NCBI GenBank assembly: GCA_947561715.1
Contig: OX387201.1
Coordinates: 4,606,001 to 4,670,000 of the forward strand
DNA length: 64,000 nucleotides
Source: Ascidia mentula
Lineage: Eukaryota > Chordata > Ascidiacea > Phlebobranchia > Ascidiidae
Reading direction: 5' to 3'
The notes under the pieces were generated by a model. The model ran no database searches, was not told the origin of the DNA, and saw only the letters and a program-made list of their open reading frames with translations. This document shows, in pieces, positions 11,295 to 24,300 of this stretch; positions within the stretch are counted from its first letter, which is position 1, and every line of letters begins with the position of its first letter. A program made the position numbers and the translations under genes.

Positions 11295-14200
11295 TTATGC
11301 TTTGGATTTCTTTGAAAAAAATCCCATGATGGAAGCCTGTTTGTTCTTTTTTACATTAAGTTTCACTGCAGTCGGCGAGGTTGCTGGTGTCGGCTCGTTG
11401 ACGCCTTCTTGTGGTTCAGTGCTTCTCGTGACTGGTGTTTCGTCTTCGCTTGAGCAAGAAACTTCTTCATATCGTTTTTCAGTTAACATTGAACCGTCCT
11501 TGTCGACATACGTGTGGCTTTTCAGAACCCTGTTCGGTGCAAAGAAATTGGAAAATCACATGACGTATTAAGGGACGCTAGCGGGATTAAAAGCAGCAAA
11601 TTAATGTTTCGTCATGGAACATTCTACTTTTTTTTAAATTCGACTTTACCAAATTAGTAGAAAGGAATCACGCCTGCATACATTAACAACTGGAAACCTT
11701 ATGGTCTCCTATGCAGTATGTAACATCCAACTTCTCCTAACATGAATCTTATTGTTAACACACAATATGATCCATAATTACAATTATAGCCAATATATTG
11801 TTTCAAACTTTCGTCATAAAATATGGGGAAAGATTAATCGGAGTTTCAACTGTTCAACAAAGAGTTTAATTATCAGGTACACCCAGTAAAAAAACATCCC
11901 CATTGGTAACAAATGTGCAAACACCTCCTTTTCCTTGCATTCTTTGGCCCCACTTTTATTACGCTGGTGCTTTTTGCCATCACTGGCTCAGGGGAAGGAG
12001 GAATAATATCCTCGTTAAACTCTTCTTCTGAGTCATCTTCACTGGACGAGGACACTTCCTAAAATGCAAAAGTATTTTGTTGCTGTAGGAATTTGCCATC
12101 ATCATTTGCAAACCTTGATTCTTCTGCGTTTCTTTGCAGGTAATTCCCCAGAGTTGGTTCGAGGCTTCTTCACCTTTGGCTTGTTTCTTTGACGAAAAGA
12201 ATAATGTGACATAAATGTGACACACTTTCAATATACTATTTACCGTTTCTCTTTGGTGTGTGTTTTGCTCACAATATCTTGCTGAATTGCCTCGTCTTCT
12301 AGCTCATCAAGAAGCTAAAGATTTCCAAGGAATTATTTGTGTTTGTTTTTTTCACAATGCAAGTTTAATTTGCAACAATAAAATTACAACAGAGCCATCT
12401 CGATACTTGAAAATCTGAAGGCACACTTTTCACACACAAAGACAGTTTTTCATTCACAAATTTGAAGCTGCAGTACACTAAAAGTAATGCTTGCATGCAA
12501 TTATGTTATGCTTAAAATCCAGAAGGTTTAACCCACATCAGGCTTAGCGGTGTCTCTAGTTGAATCTGTTACTTCTATTTCCATTTCTTCGACACTGTCA
12601 ACAGCATCAGGAACTTTCCCAGATTTTGGAGGAGATTTTTTTAATTTAGGAGGCGCTGCTTTTGTTTTGGGCGGAGATGTTTTGGATTTTGATGAAAACA
12701 AATCTTGCTTTCCTGCAAAGAATTTATTTTACCACCAAATAACATTTCACAACATGTACAAACCTTTCGTCATAAATGCACCCATTCCAGAGCTTTTCTT
12801 TGCTGGTTGTTTCGCGGAATCCTCCCTGCTTTGTTTATCTGTCAACAACTCTAAACTGCTGTATTCCCATATTTATTTCGGGGTAATATTTAAAATTCAG
12901 TGAAGTACCTTTCTGAATTGGCGAAGTATTAGTTTCAGATTTCAAAACTTGTTCTGTCGTTTTTATCACCTCTCTGCTATTAGTATCTACAAGAGGAATT
13001 AGGTATATATACTTAATTACTGTAAATCAAGGATATATTTATTCAAGCAAAGGATGGAACCGTAAAAAAGTCTGGAAATTGCTTGATATTTCTTAAATGA
13101 CTAACCTCGATCAGAAGCAGCAGCTCCTTTTGAAGATTTTGCAAACAAAGAGCTTATACCCTTTTGTTGAGTTGACTTTCTGCATTTTTAAAACAATCAA
13201 AGAAAACAAATATAACATTTAAGTTTATTCATACTTAAAATACTCATACTTGGATGGAGGCACAGTACTACTGGATGTGTGGTGTGAGTCTGCAACAGTC
13301 ACTTTCCTCATGGAATTCTTAACTTCAGTTATTTCTTCATCTGTCATAGACTGCGCCCCGTTGTATTTTACAGAACTGTAACTAACAGAGATTGTATTTT
13401 ACAGGTGGAGAAAGGCCGCAATAATAGTACAGTGAAAAATTTACATTTGAAATAAAAAAAATACTTCTTTGCTTGTACACACCTCCCACATTTAAACAAA
13501 CTTGCTTTGGTCATGTCATAGTCGGCAGTGTAGAGTGGATTGGGATCCTTTAGCTTAGCTTTATGTACACTGTAGGGGTGACAGGACACCACAACGTCCA
13601 AGTGAGACTTTGCAGCTTTTAAATCCACATCGCGAATCAGTGCCACATGCAATCCTTTAGACGTCTTTCCTGTGACAAAAATGAACTGTGAATGCCTAAA
13701 AAAGAACAGAAAAATCTAAAAATAAAATTTTACAAAAACAGGCCCGTGTTTACTTGCACAGTTGTAACCACACTTAAGGTAAGTTATTCAATAACAAAGT
13801 TGTTGAAAAGCGCCATACCAACTAATGAATAAACTACGGAGACCATGTTCTTTTCATTAGCTTCGGCATATTGTTCCAAGACCCTGAAAAGTCAATCAAT
13901 TAAGATTCTAAAAATGAACAGAAAAAATGCAAACCTACCGTTTTGCTTGACTTATTGGTAGTGCAAGGTGTTGCGACACATATTTATAAGTTACCTAAAC
14001 AATATTGTGAAAGGTCACATTATTTCCATTCCTTTAACATGTATATTATAGAGATGAGCTGAACTAAATACGAATAGTAGGTTTTTTTTAAGTTTCGCTG
14101 AATTCAAATATCGACATTGAATCTGAATATTGACTTCAAATCAAACATTTGCTGTATTTTAAATTGTAGCAACGACACATGGAACTGCCCATTCAAATTG

Positions 14201-14510
14201 AACACATAAATAACGACATTACAATAAAATTATGTTGCTATAGAAAAACCTGTTGATTTTTAACGCAAATTTATTAATTCATTAAATATTCGCATTCGGC
14301 CGAATATTAGGTGCATGTATTCGGATTCGAATCTTTGCTGTTTTGCCGGAATACCAGCATTAGGTGCAGGTAATCGGATTCAATCTTTGCACATCCCTAA
14401 CATATGAATTGAAGTTATAAGTTGTAGCAAAAGATAAAGAAACTTACCAATTTGTTTTCATCATCAACTAGTTCGTCAATGGCTGCAAGATGCATGTCTA
14501 ATTTCTCCAT
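11295..14510 (-). CDS. POLD3: DNA polymerase delta subunit 3 (complete, 13 exons, 449 aa)
   Basis: Accessory (p66-type) subunit of DNA polymerase delta that tethers the enzyme to PCNA. Exons: 14448-14510, 13939-13994, 13819-13883, 13483-13669, 13250-13375, 13106-13179, 12909-12986, 12764-12838, 12537-12712, 12244-12314, 12114-12186, 11925-12058, 11295-11529; all join in frame. The N-terminal part (start MEKLDMHLAAIDELV; VALIRDVDLKAAKS; CHPYSVHKAKLKD; YTADYDMTK) matches the winged-helix-like POLD3 N-domain that binds POLD2. The middle is low-complexity, Lys/Ser/Glu-rich, with short QKGISSLFAKS and KKRRRIK blocks also seen in vertebrates. The C-terminus ends in a PIP box, QASIMGFF (residues 436-443), for PCNA binding. 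Human POLD3 is 466 aa. The donor of exon 9 (GAT|GTGGGT) is weak; the others are ordinary. Confidence 0.95.
14045..14402. repeat. TTCGG/ATTCGG-rich hAT-like relic in POLD3 intron 1
   Basis: Stretches such as GCATTCGGCCGAATATT and an end reading TTTGCACATCCCTA resemble, but diverge from, the termini and interior of the hAT-type MITEs at 9.2 kb and 38.7 kb. No convincing target-site duplication is visible, so this is an old or different member. Confidence 0.4.
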
Positions 14511-17500
14511 GTTTAAACAAAGAAATAGCTGGTTGGAGTGTAAACAATGTCTTGAAAAATAAATAGAATTAAGAATAACTGTAGAGTGTAGAACTGTAGA
14601 CTAGCGAGAGACTGAGGGTCATGAACAAATCAAATTTGCATTGTAATCAGTCAACCGTGATTTCCCGCGAAATAAATATTGCGTCAATGAGTTACAAAAT
14701 AAAACAACAGAAGATTTTAAATTGATTTTAAAATGATTGCATCTTTTTTTAAATTAAATTTGTTAATATATCACAAAACAAGCCGAAAAGTATTACAAAT
14801 AACTTTTATTAGAACAGTAAAATTGGAGTTTTGCGACGTCTTCGCCAAATGGAAAACATAACCTTGCAAAGGTTTTCATTTAAAGTGTGTGCATGGCTTG
14901 TGACTTTGTTATATCGTCAAAAACACTCACGCGATGTCGCCATTAAGTAAATAGGCAAGGACCTCGTTTCTCCCTTTGATCGTCACAAGGCCGTCGGTTT
15001 CCTTTATCTTGCTTACACACATTTGTGGGTGCGGCGTTGCACGTTCGCGCTAACGTACTTGAGTTCCATAAATAAAACTGAAACTCACAGCGTTTGCCCT
15101 ACGATAAGGGAACATATGCTCATCGAAAGTAAGCCAATTTTTGCAGATGTTGCCCATTTGCTTGCGGTAAAGCTTGGGCGCTACAGTTCAACTCCATTAA
15201 ACTCCCTTGAGAAAGCAGGCGTTTGTGTGAAAACAATGGGTGTGTGAACATGTTGAAGTGTATTCCATTTTTGCGCGTGTATGAGCCTTGGTGGGTGTGC
15301 ATGCGGGATTGTAACGCCAAGTGTGAGTAATGACCTTGGTACCATATACTTGTTCCACTACAAAGCGCTTTTCCTTTCTCCCCCCCAAAAACATTCTCGG
15401 CGCCCAGTAAGTTGAAAGGGTGACCCCCATTACATATGGTATTTTATGTGAAATCATCAAACCACTTCACTAACAGGCCCAGCGTTTTCGTTTTTACGAT
15501 AGGACAAACAATGGCAAACAAAGAGGCCTGGTAAAATTGCACGCCAACGCAGGCTTGACTTGGCAAATGGGCTGAAAGAAGGGAACTTTAACCCAGACGA
15601 TTTAATAAAATGATTGTCACAACAATATGTTATATTTTGGGAGAAGTTTTTCGCCCTTTTGCGTCCAATTTATTGGTCCCATCACGCGAAGCTAATAACT
15701 GCAATACGTCGTGCAGGTTGCTTGTTAAGTATGCTGTTTTTATAAGCCCAAGCCTTCGTGACTAACAGCAAGCAGGCGATTGCTGGGTGTTTTGCGTTGC
15801 GTTGGCGAAAGGAAGTGCTGTGCCAGTTCGCGTCCCTGTGAAAGAACCTATATCACGTCTGTACTGCAACTGACTGAAACAATAGAGTTTGGCAGCAGGC
15901 ACAGGTCTGTTGTTACGTCAGCAATCCCATCGATTTGCCTGCGCGTGCGCTGGTGGGCTGATTCTTGCCACTGTAGGAGACAAAATGATGACATGGCAAC
16001 AACTCCCAAGCAATTACGCAAAAACGGACTGAATTACATTTTGAAACGTTCATAGATGTGTAAGGTAAACAATAAACCTATTTTTATTTCGCGAAGCCAC
16101 GGAACAATGACAATAAAACTAAGATAACAGAACAGCCAACGAAATCGTTTTATGAGTGTTTATAGCTTGCGGTTCACCGATGACGTGGCAATTTCACAGC
16201 TCAACAGTTCATTACACTGGTTCACATGCACAATGAACGGATATTTATGTTGCGCAAATATGCAACACCTTGCGGTTTTGAATGCAAGAGTTGGGCATCA
16301 GGAGAAAATCTCATACAAGATGTAAAATTTCCACAGCACCAAGACAGGCTGCAACAACGATACTAATAAGGCTGGGGCTGATATTGATTTTCCGCCTTGG
16401 CTGAAGTCGTCTTTTTGGTAATGTTTAACTTTTGGCTCGCGCGTGTATGCTTCCGAGGAACTTAATTCTAAGCGTTGGCGCTCCAAAATCTGTTGTGCAA
16501 TATCGGAAGCGCGTTAGTCCCGCAGCCTTTTAAAGTAATAGCGTCCCCGGGCGGCATGACCATATTTGGAACAAGGAAGAAGGAGGTGTTCCACGCGTTG
16601 ATGCTCCGGGCTTCGACTCTTTTTTATCACCATCACAAACTTTTTCTACGCAACACCGACTAAGACCCAATGACAACATGTTGCCACGGTGGAAATGACG
16701 CAATGTCCTGGGCTATTACATGGTTTCCGTGAGGGAGCAAAGAGCACACGCGGCAACAGGGTGTGTGCACGCGCGACCGTCGCGGAAATCATTGGCTGAA
16801 GGCAGCCATGTGCGCGCCTGTGCGAAACTATAAGAGAGACAAACCGCTGACGTCACCCGGCGGCGGTCGCAGAGGATTGGGAAGTACTTTGTTGACGCTT
16901 GAATCCGAGATAAACGTGTTTCCTCGTGAAGATGTGAAACTTTAATTGCCCTTTGGCTGAAGCAACCAAAATAAGATGGTTTGATTCCACGACTCGAGCA
17001 AACCTAACAAATTGGTCGAAACACAAATGTTTGCAATTTGAAAATGTGTTTTCACTATTTTCGCCGGCTTTATAGCTGTGGTTGTTTGAGCCATTCTTGC
17101 CTGGCAGTCGATACATCAACTCACCACTGCATGTTGTATCCGTGACGCTGTGCAGTGAACAACAAAACGCATATCCACACTAACGCCCCTAAAATAAAGA
17201 AATTGCTAAGGTAAACAAAGTTTGGAAGGTTTAACAGGTTCGTCACCTTAGTGAAACCATATTGACTGATGGTACATAATGCCTGCTCTGAATACTTTCG
17301 CATTCGGTCATCGTGACTTATTGACAGACTAACTAAGGTCAAAAATTTTGCATCGCCAAGTTGGGCTGTACCTTTGTTTAAGGAGTTGTTCGCACACAAC
17401 AACGTCCTCATTTCGCTAGCGAAACGTGCTTTTCCAGAACATTCTGGCTCGAATTTGCGGGCAACCGTACAAGAATACTGATGTACATATAATTAAGGGT

Positions 17501-19074
17501 CATGTTTTTGAGGTTTGCTAGAGAATATTGATTAGCGCTGATGTTATTTACCGCAAAGCGCTGGCGACTTTCGCCCGTTCATACAATACAGTTACAAACA
17601 ATGCTTATTTTGCTTACTAATCATTGATTGTTCTGGAAACATTTTGTCGCATACTGCAATGCAGTTGTGATAATATTCCGAGGCCATATTTGTGGACAAG
17701 CAGATGCGCAAAATACCATTCTCGCAAGTATGTAAACAGGCGGCAGCATGAATCATTAAACTAAAACTCGCTGCTCGCATCAAAGAATTTTTATGACGCC
17801 CTCCTTTTGTGAGTCAAACGGAATCGAGGCCTATTTGAAATAAAGTTGCAAAACAGAGTGGACAACTGGGACAAAAGGTACATTGATCACAATAATGGGG
17901 TTACCTATTAGTTAATAATCGTTTCGCACCTGTCGTCTTGTAGTGTGTAGTGATTAGTGTCACATTGGTTTGGACCGGAAGATTGGAGCGAATTTATTCC
18001 AACGTAGTCTTCTTTTACCAGTTGAAGCCAGCGCAAATACCAAGGCCATAAAAACCCAAGTGACGCCAGTGATCAAAAAGCGGCTAATAGCTAGCTCACA
18101 CCACGTGATTCAGACATGCCGACAGGGAGAAGGCTGTTTCCTCATCGGACCGATGCGTCACAAGGCCTTAAAAGGCATAAACTCACATTGTGCGATTTCG
18201 CTAGCACACGCCTATTGTCAATACTCGAACTCTTTAGGCTTGCTGGCCAAAAAAAAAGATTAAAAGAACTAATCAAAATGACAAGTATGTGGCAACAAAC
18301 ACGACGTGGCTTCATGCTGTAAGAGAAACAAGACTAAAGCGATTATTGTGTTACAGCTGCTAATGTTACAACCAAGTAGTTTATTGTTGAATTTGCAACA
18401 GCCTTTTTACGGGGCGCCAATAAAATATTGATACCTTCGGCACGTTAAAACATATACGCCAGTAACCTCACCACAGAGCCTTGGGAATGCATGTTTAAAA
18501 CTAAACCACGATTTTAGTCCCAAGTGTGTTTTAAAAATCAAGCATGCACCGTTTTAAAGCTATGAATTCTTTCTTTTATGCATAAATCAGAAAATGCTAA
18601 CAACTAAACTGACGTCTAGGCGATATTTGCAACGCCCTTAATCACTTTAACAACTCCCACACAGCTTTAATTCTTTCTATTTATTGGTCCGGGTATGCGG
18701 TAAACTATCCACGTGACAATAAATCGAAAGTCGCCTGATGGCAGAGGTTAACACATTCGGAAAAGGAGAATTTACGAATAATATAATTACAGCTATACAC
18801 AGAATGTGGTTGCGGCGGTTACTTCCCGGAAGCAAGTTGCAAGTCAGGTACTGAATGCTGGAAATATGGAGTAAGGACATATTCAATAAATGTATACTGC
18901 ATATGCACACTAGGAAAAGGGTAACTTTGCTTGAAATACACGGAGATTGGATATAGACTTTTTGCGAGTTACACTGTATCCACCTTTCCACACTTGCTGG
19001 ATAAGCACTAAAACAAAAAAATAACATTTAGGACTTATTTTATTTATAGGCACAAAGCATTTACTGACCTTTCA
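14511..19074. other. 4.5-kb intergenic stretch, no gene recognised
   Basis: Lies upstream of POLD3 and downstream of profilin. Many 60-97 codon frames occur on both strands (for example 15780-16055, 17121-17411, 17970-18263). They overlap each other, lack recognisable domains and show no consistent splice signals. A locally GC-rich, CpG-containing stretch at about 16.5-16.9 kb is the only compositional change seen. It could carry regulatory DNA or a non-coding RNA; nothing can be supported. Confidence 0.5.
19039..19044 (-). terminator. polyadenylation signal (AATAAA) for profilin
   Basis: AATAAA on the minus strand about 30 bases after the profilin stop (19075-19077). Confidence 0.7.
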
Positions 19075-19867
19075 TTAGGCATTATCCAACTCAGCTAATA
19101 GATGTTCAACCAGAGGTATAATTGCATTGGCCTTGGTTCCACAGTCACCAGAAACAAACACGCATCCTTGATAAAAAAAAAACTTAATAAAAACAAATTC
19201 TCCAAAATCAGGTTTTTTTAACAATGAAGACATCAGTAAGCATGGTAGCAATGGTAGCATTTAGCACTTTGCCACTAGGCAATAAGTATTAATTTTATTT
19301 TCTCATTTTAATAAACTTATACCACCTGCACTGGTATGCCAGCTTTGAAGTGAAACATTTACAGACCCTTTTAAACATAGTAACACATTCTTCTCTGGAC
19401 TCCAATGTCAAACAAAATAAATTAAAACTGCTTTTTAATGGAATTATACTCACTATGTTGTCCTGGTGGCACCACTACAATTGCCATTTCTTCTCCTTTA
19501 GGGCTTTTAGTCACAAATATCTTGTAATCTGTCTCATATGGGGGAACAATGGCCTGGAATTTGGTATCTCCAATCTTCCATCCTATTCCAACTGGCAAGG
19601 TTTGCATTTGTTTGATATCATTAAACTAAAAAAAAAAAAATTCTGGAATAAGATGAAAGCTTTTTTCTGAATATATCCATTATTAAATAACAATTTCAAT
19701 TTAGGTGATCAACAAAGACAGCATATACAACTTACAGATACTTTGGGTATTTGGCAATGCGCATCTTCATCTGCCCAAACGGCTCCATCCCTATCAAACA
19801 AGCAAATTTGTGCGTATTTGATACCTTTTGCGCAAGCAACATCCTTACAGTGGGCGTTCCATGCCAT
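19075..19867 (-). CDS. profilin (complete, 3 exons, 131 aa)
   Basis: A small actin-monomer-binding protein that also binds phosphoinositides and poly-proline ligands such as formins. Exons: 19736-19867 (phase 0), 19454-19625 (ends phase 1), 19075-19166; total 396 nt. The length is typical of profilins (126-140 aa). The N-terminus MAWNAHCKDV with aromatic Trp, then QICLFDRDGAVWA, matches the profilin N-terminal helix and the conserved D-G-x-V-W-A strand. The middle holds GIGWKIGDTKFQAI, then KIFVTKSPKGEEM. The C-terminal exon ends in a helix (IIPLVEHLLAEL). I cannot say which vertebrate profilin it most resembles. It lies head-to-head with the Kelch gene, 1.45 kb between start codons, so a shared promoter region is possible. 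Confidence 0.85.
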
Positions 19868-21317
19868 TTTGATGGTTTGTTAAAATAAACAATTTTTAAA
19901 AATCTAAATCTGAAAAATTCACTTAATTAAAATAAGTAAAATTGTTGTTAAAATCTCCTTGTGATGATTTTTTTTAATGCATTCATAATACAAGTTATCA
20001 ACAACAAAAATTGTTTTTTATTTACAGCCTCAAGAAGATTTATGCCAGTCACAGAATCAAAATATCATTTTTCATTATCATAATATAGGAAACCATATGT
20101 GTATTGTATGCTGTAATTTGTAAGGGGATGATTTTTTGGCAAACAATTATCGCAGCCAACACTATTTAATGTTTTATACTGACAAACTGCACACAGCATT
20201 ATTACCAATCAAAAAATTCCCACCCTGCATAATACAGCAAATCATATTCTTTTTAATCTGCAGTGCTTGCTGACAGTGACACTATACCCTTTCTTAGTGA
20301 CATTGATATATTTTAAACTGCCAAAACGCCTGGTTGTAAGGAATGGCGTGTAATTTTGTTAGCAACCCGAAAAAAAACAATAAACTAATGCATTAACATA
20401 CGAAAGACGTAAGTTGAAAAAAAAATCGACATCAAACAATACGGGCAAACCGTAAAATAACATCTATGTCATAAAATTAAACATTTTATTTTTCATTGAA
20501 GAACATTGTTGATTTAGAGAACACTTACATGTGCGATATTTTGTACTAAAATGCCTCAACTCAAAATTACCCAACTGATACGCTAAGTGCCGGTAAGCAC
20601 CCCTCCCTGCACGCGGAGAAAAAAGAAGCACAACGCGGAAATACAACAACTAACCAACAAAGCGTGACGGAAAAAATTGTGAGATTGTGGTTTTAGATTG
20701 GATCATAGCGCCCTCTACATAACAGGCCTGAACACCGGTCGCGATTGTTTCAAAACGTTGTTATGGTTTATTTTCCAAAAATTAGACAGGCAGTTTATAT
20801 CTTGCGGCACGATATGTTTTAAATGAATGTCAATAAAACAGGCATTTCAGATATAACAACTGAACCATTGTTGTCTATTAACGCAATAATAATAAATTTA
20901 AGCGATTATTGTGTCCTTATATTATCCGATCGATAGCATAGTAAAAACTATCTCCTGTGTATCATCTTATTAATAACACAGTAAAAAGTATTTGCACGTC
21001 TCGCACAACCGCAGAAACCAGTTAAAACACATCCGCCTTCAGTTTTAAAACGAGGGCATGCGGTGTCCAGGCCTGTTATTTAGGGCGCCATGGATTGGAT
21101 GAATTTTGAATTGTTTTGCATTCTCAAATGCCAAAATGGATGAACTACCAACTCACTGACCCTCTCATATGATTCATAATTTTAGAAATCAGTAGACCAA
21201 ATCAGCCAACATATCCATGTCCTTTTCGTTACGTAACTTACCGACATCAAACATGCTCTTTGTTACGTCACAATTACACCTGCATACAATGAAAAAAATG
21301 TGTGTAAACGCACAAAA
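19868..21317. other. divergent intergenic region between profilin (-) and Kelch gene (+)
   Basis: No gene is seen. Both 5' UTRs and promoters must lie here. There are many A/T homopolymer runs and no TATA box in an obvious position. Confidence 0.5.
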
Positions 21318-24300
21318 ATGCAGCACCAAGGGATCGAAACTTGCGAAGCGTGGAGAGACTGCGATTCCATCAGCCATAAGCATTGCGTTAAAAGCTGGCG
21401 TAATCTTGTGCGTTTATGGAGAGCACAAAAACTTTGCGACGTCACTGTTACTGTCAACTGCTGCCGGTTCAAATGTCACGGCATTGTTTTGGCCACTGCA
21501 AGCCCATTTTTCCGCGAAGCATTTGTGAAAAAAGTGGAAATGTCGGCGGCGGAATCGTTTCTCAGCGACCGCGAAGTGATTGTGGATTTTCTGAGTGAGG
21601 ATATTTTTTCGCAGGTGTTGATTATTTTTCCTGGTTATTGTTTGACCTAAAAATTGGCTAAACAGCAAATAAAGACTTTATATAAATTGTTAAGGATGCT
21701 GCCAGGCATATTTTTATTGCTTTATACTGCTCTTCTGGCAAACTTTATTGTATTTACGTTTCTTGACGTTTCGGCTATTATGCAACAGCCTTCATCAGGA
21801 GGAAGTATCTAAGTTTAGCACAGTGGACACATTTGTTTCTTGTCATTGAGTGATGACGCATGCACAAATGTGTCCACTGTGCTAAACTTAGATACTTCCT
21901 CCTGATGAAGGCTGTTGCATAATAACCGAAACGTCGAGAAACGTAAATACAATAAAGTTTGCCAGAAGAGCAGTATTAAGCAATAAAGACTTTATAATGG
22001 GGTGTTGAAAAGAACATTTTTAAGTCGGACTTTTGTGTGGTAGGTGCTGAACTTTATGTACGCCGCTGAGATCAAGATAGAAAAAGAAAACGTGCGCCCA
22101 CTTCTCCTAGCCGCCGCACGCCTGGAAATGCAAGGGTTGGTAAACGCCATCATGAGCGTAGTTCTGAAGTGGGAACAATTACCGGCGACCGAGACCCGCG
22201 ATGCGAGGACACATTCACGGAGCAAGCCGCCACATAGGGCATGCAAAAAGGTTGAAGAGGAACACCGGAGACGTAGAAAGAGGAATGACTTTGGTGCCAA
22301 CGATCAACATGGTTTGGAACTGTTGTTATTTTCCCTCGCCGCATTGAATATACATGAACTATATGGGGCACATTCTCCATTGCAAAGAATGAAAAAAAAT
22401 ATATTTACAATTTTTTGTAAGAAAATTTGCTGCAGCCTGCATTTAAATTCATTGTTCCAAAAATAATTCGGGTGTCCCAGAGCGGCCCATTCCCTTTTTT
22501 ACGGAATCTACAACAGCAGAACGTTAAGCACAAATTACTTACCATTTATGTGTGCCAATACCTTACATTTGCAAAAAACTGCGTGAATATTCAGCCGCAG
22601 GTGGATGCTTCGGCGATTTTCAAAGCGAATGTACCTCCGACGAGGACGATTCCACCTTCCTAAACATAGGAGATAAACACCCCGCTCCAAGCGACGAAAA
22701 AATAACTGTTACGGGAATCATGGACGAGTTGCGCCTGCAGGGAGATCTGAAAATGCTTGAGCTGGTCCGCAATTTCGCCGCGCGCAACTTTGGACAAGTT
22801 TCACGCCTGGATTCATTTCTGTAAGCCCACAAGTGTGCGATAATTTGAAATTTATAGGTTTATCAGAGGTATGAAGTTGCTGGTGTTTTTTTTCAAATGC
22901 TGCAACATTGGTTTGTCGAATGCTTGGTGTTTTTAGAGGTGTGATGCCTGGCATTTTTGAACATACTGTAGGTATTTAAGCCTGCCGTGAATGGCAAATG
23001 TTAAAGAAAGAACTCAACGACAGCTGTTCGAAAATGCAAAGTGTATTGAGAGTTGCAAGAAATTGTTTTTTTGTTTCAGGGAGGCAACAGTCCATACTGT
23101 GGCATGTCTGCTGGACGACGAAAGATTGAATGTCAGCGAATTCAAAGTTTTTTCGGCGCTTTGTAGATGGCTGGAGGCCGATCCTTTGCATTTGGTACAC
23201 GCCCCCTATCTTCTATCAAACGTAAGGCGATTGACAGTTTTATGGTTTTGTTTGCGACATAGGAAACACAACTCTAAATTACTTGCCCAAAACCAATAAG
23301 TTTGGATGGGTCTTGTGTGTGGAATTAACCTCGGTTGTCATTCCTTCACAAGTCGCAAAACCTTTTTTTTTACTGCTTCAGCTGCGTCTACAACTGCTTT
23401 CCCCTCAAGAGCTTGCTGACCATGTGGAGACCAAGGACTATCTGATGGGCAAGAAGAAATGCAGGGTCCTTATATTGGAAGCATTTAGGTTTCACTGTCT
23501 GCGAGCTCAATCTGGGGAAGACTCGACATCACGACGAAAGCCTCGTGACCAGCAGCCTAGAAAGGGTGCCACGAAGTACGTGAATAGTTGGCAATTCTCA
23601 ATTTCCTATTACGACTCAACATGCTGTTATAACAGCAGCAAAAATGCACGAAAGCATTTTTGGTAAATATTTGACATTGTTTTTTCTGCTGCGAAAGCTT
23701 TTTGGTGGTCAACGACTATCCTTTACTGATATTGGCACCCAGTTCGGGTGTTCGGACCACGTAAGTGTTTGGTCCCATCAAACCCTTTTAATACCAAGAG
23801 TTCCTATTTTAAAATTGGTCAAATTGTTGCGCCACCTTGTGTGTTTTAGAGACTACGACTCTGACGAAAATGATTTGAAAGTCGACGAGAATCAAGTCTT
23901 TGTGAAGAAGAACCCAAAGTCGCCATTTTGTCCTGTGAAGCCCTGCGCGTGTTGCCCGGATTACATTCTTCTGTCTGGAGGTATGTCGCTCTACAAAATA
24001 CGCTATATGCACCAAACTGAAATAATTCTACTGGCAAAGTTTACTTAATATAGCAAGTTTGTTTCATGTAATGAAAACTATTACATTGTTCAGTTTCGTA
24101 TGATGTTAGAGTCGGCTAGACACCAATATGTTATCATACCAAATATGTTATCATACCAAATCATTCACATTAATAATTTGTAAACTCGCGACTCACGCAA
24201 TATTAAAAAATCACTTGCTTTTGTAAATAAGCTTTGTGCATGTACACTTACAGCAATAAATACGGTACATTTATATTTACAAAGAGTTGTTTTTTATGAA

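Noticed and set aside
21750..21975. Complete hammerhead ribozyme call
   Set aside because: The core and stem II are present, but no adequate stem I was found on either strand, so it is reported only as a resemblance.
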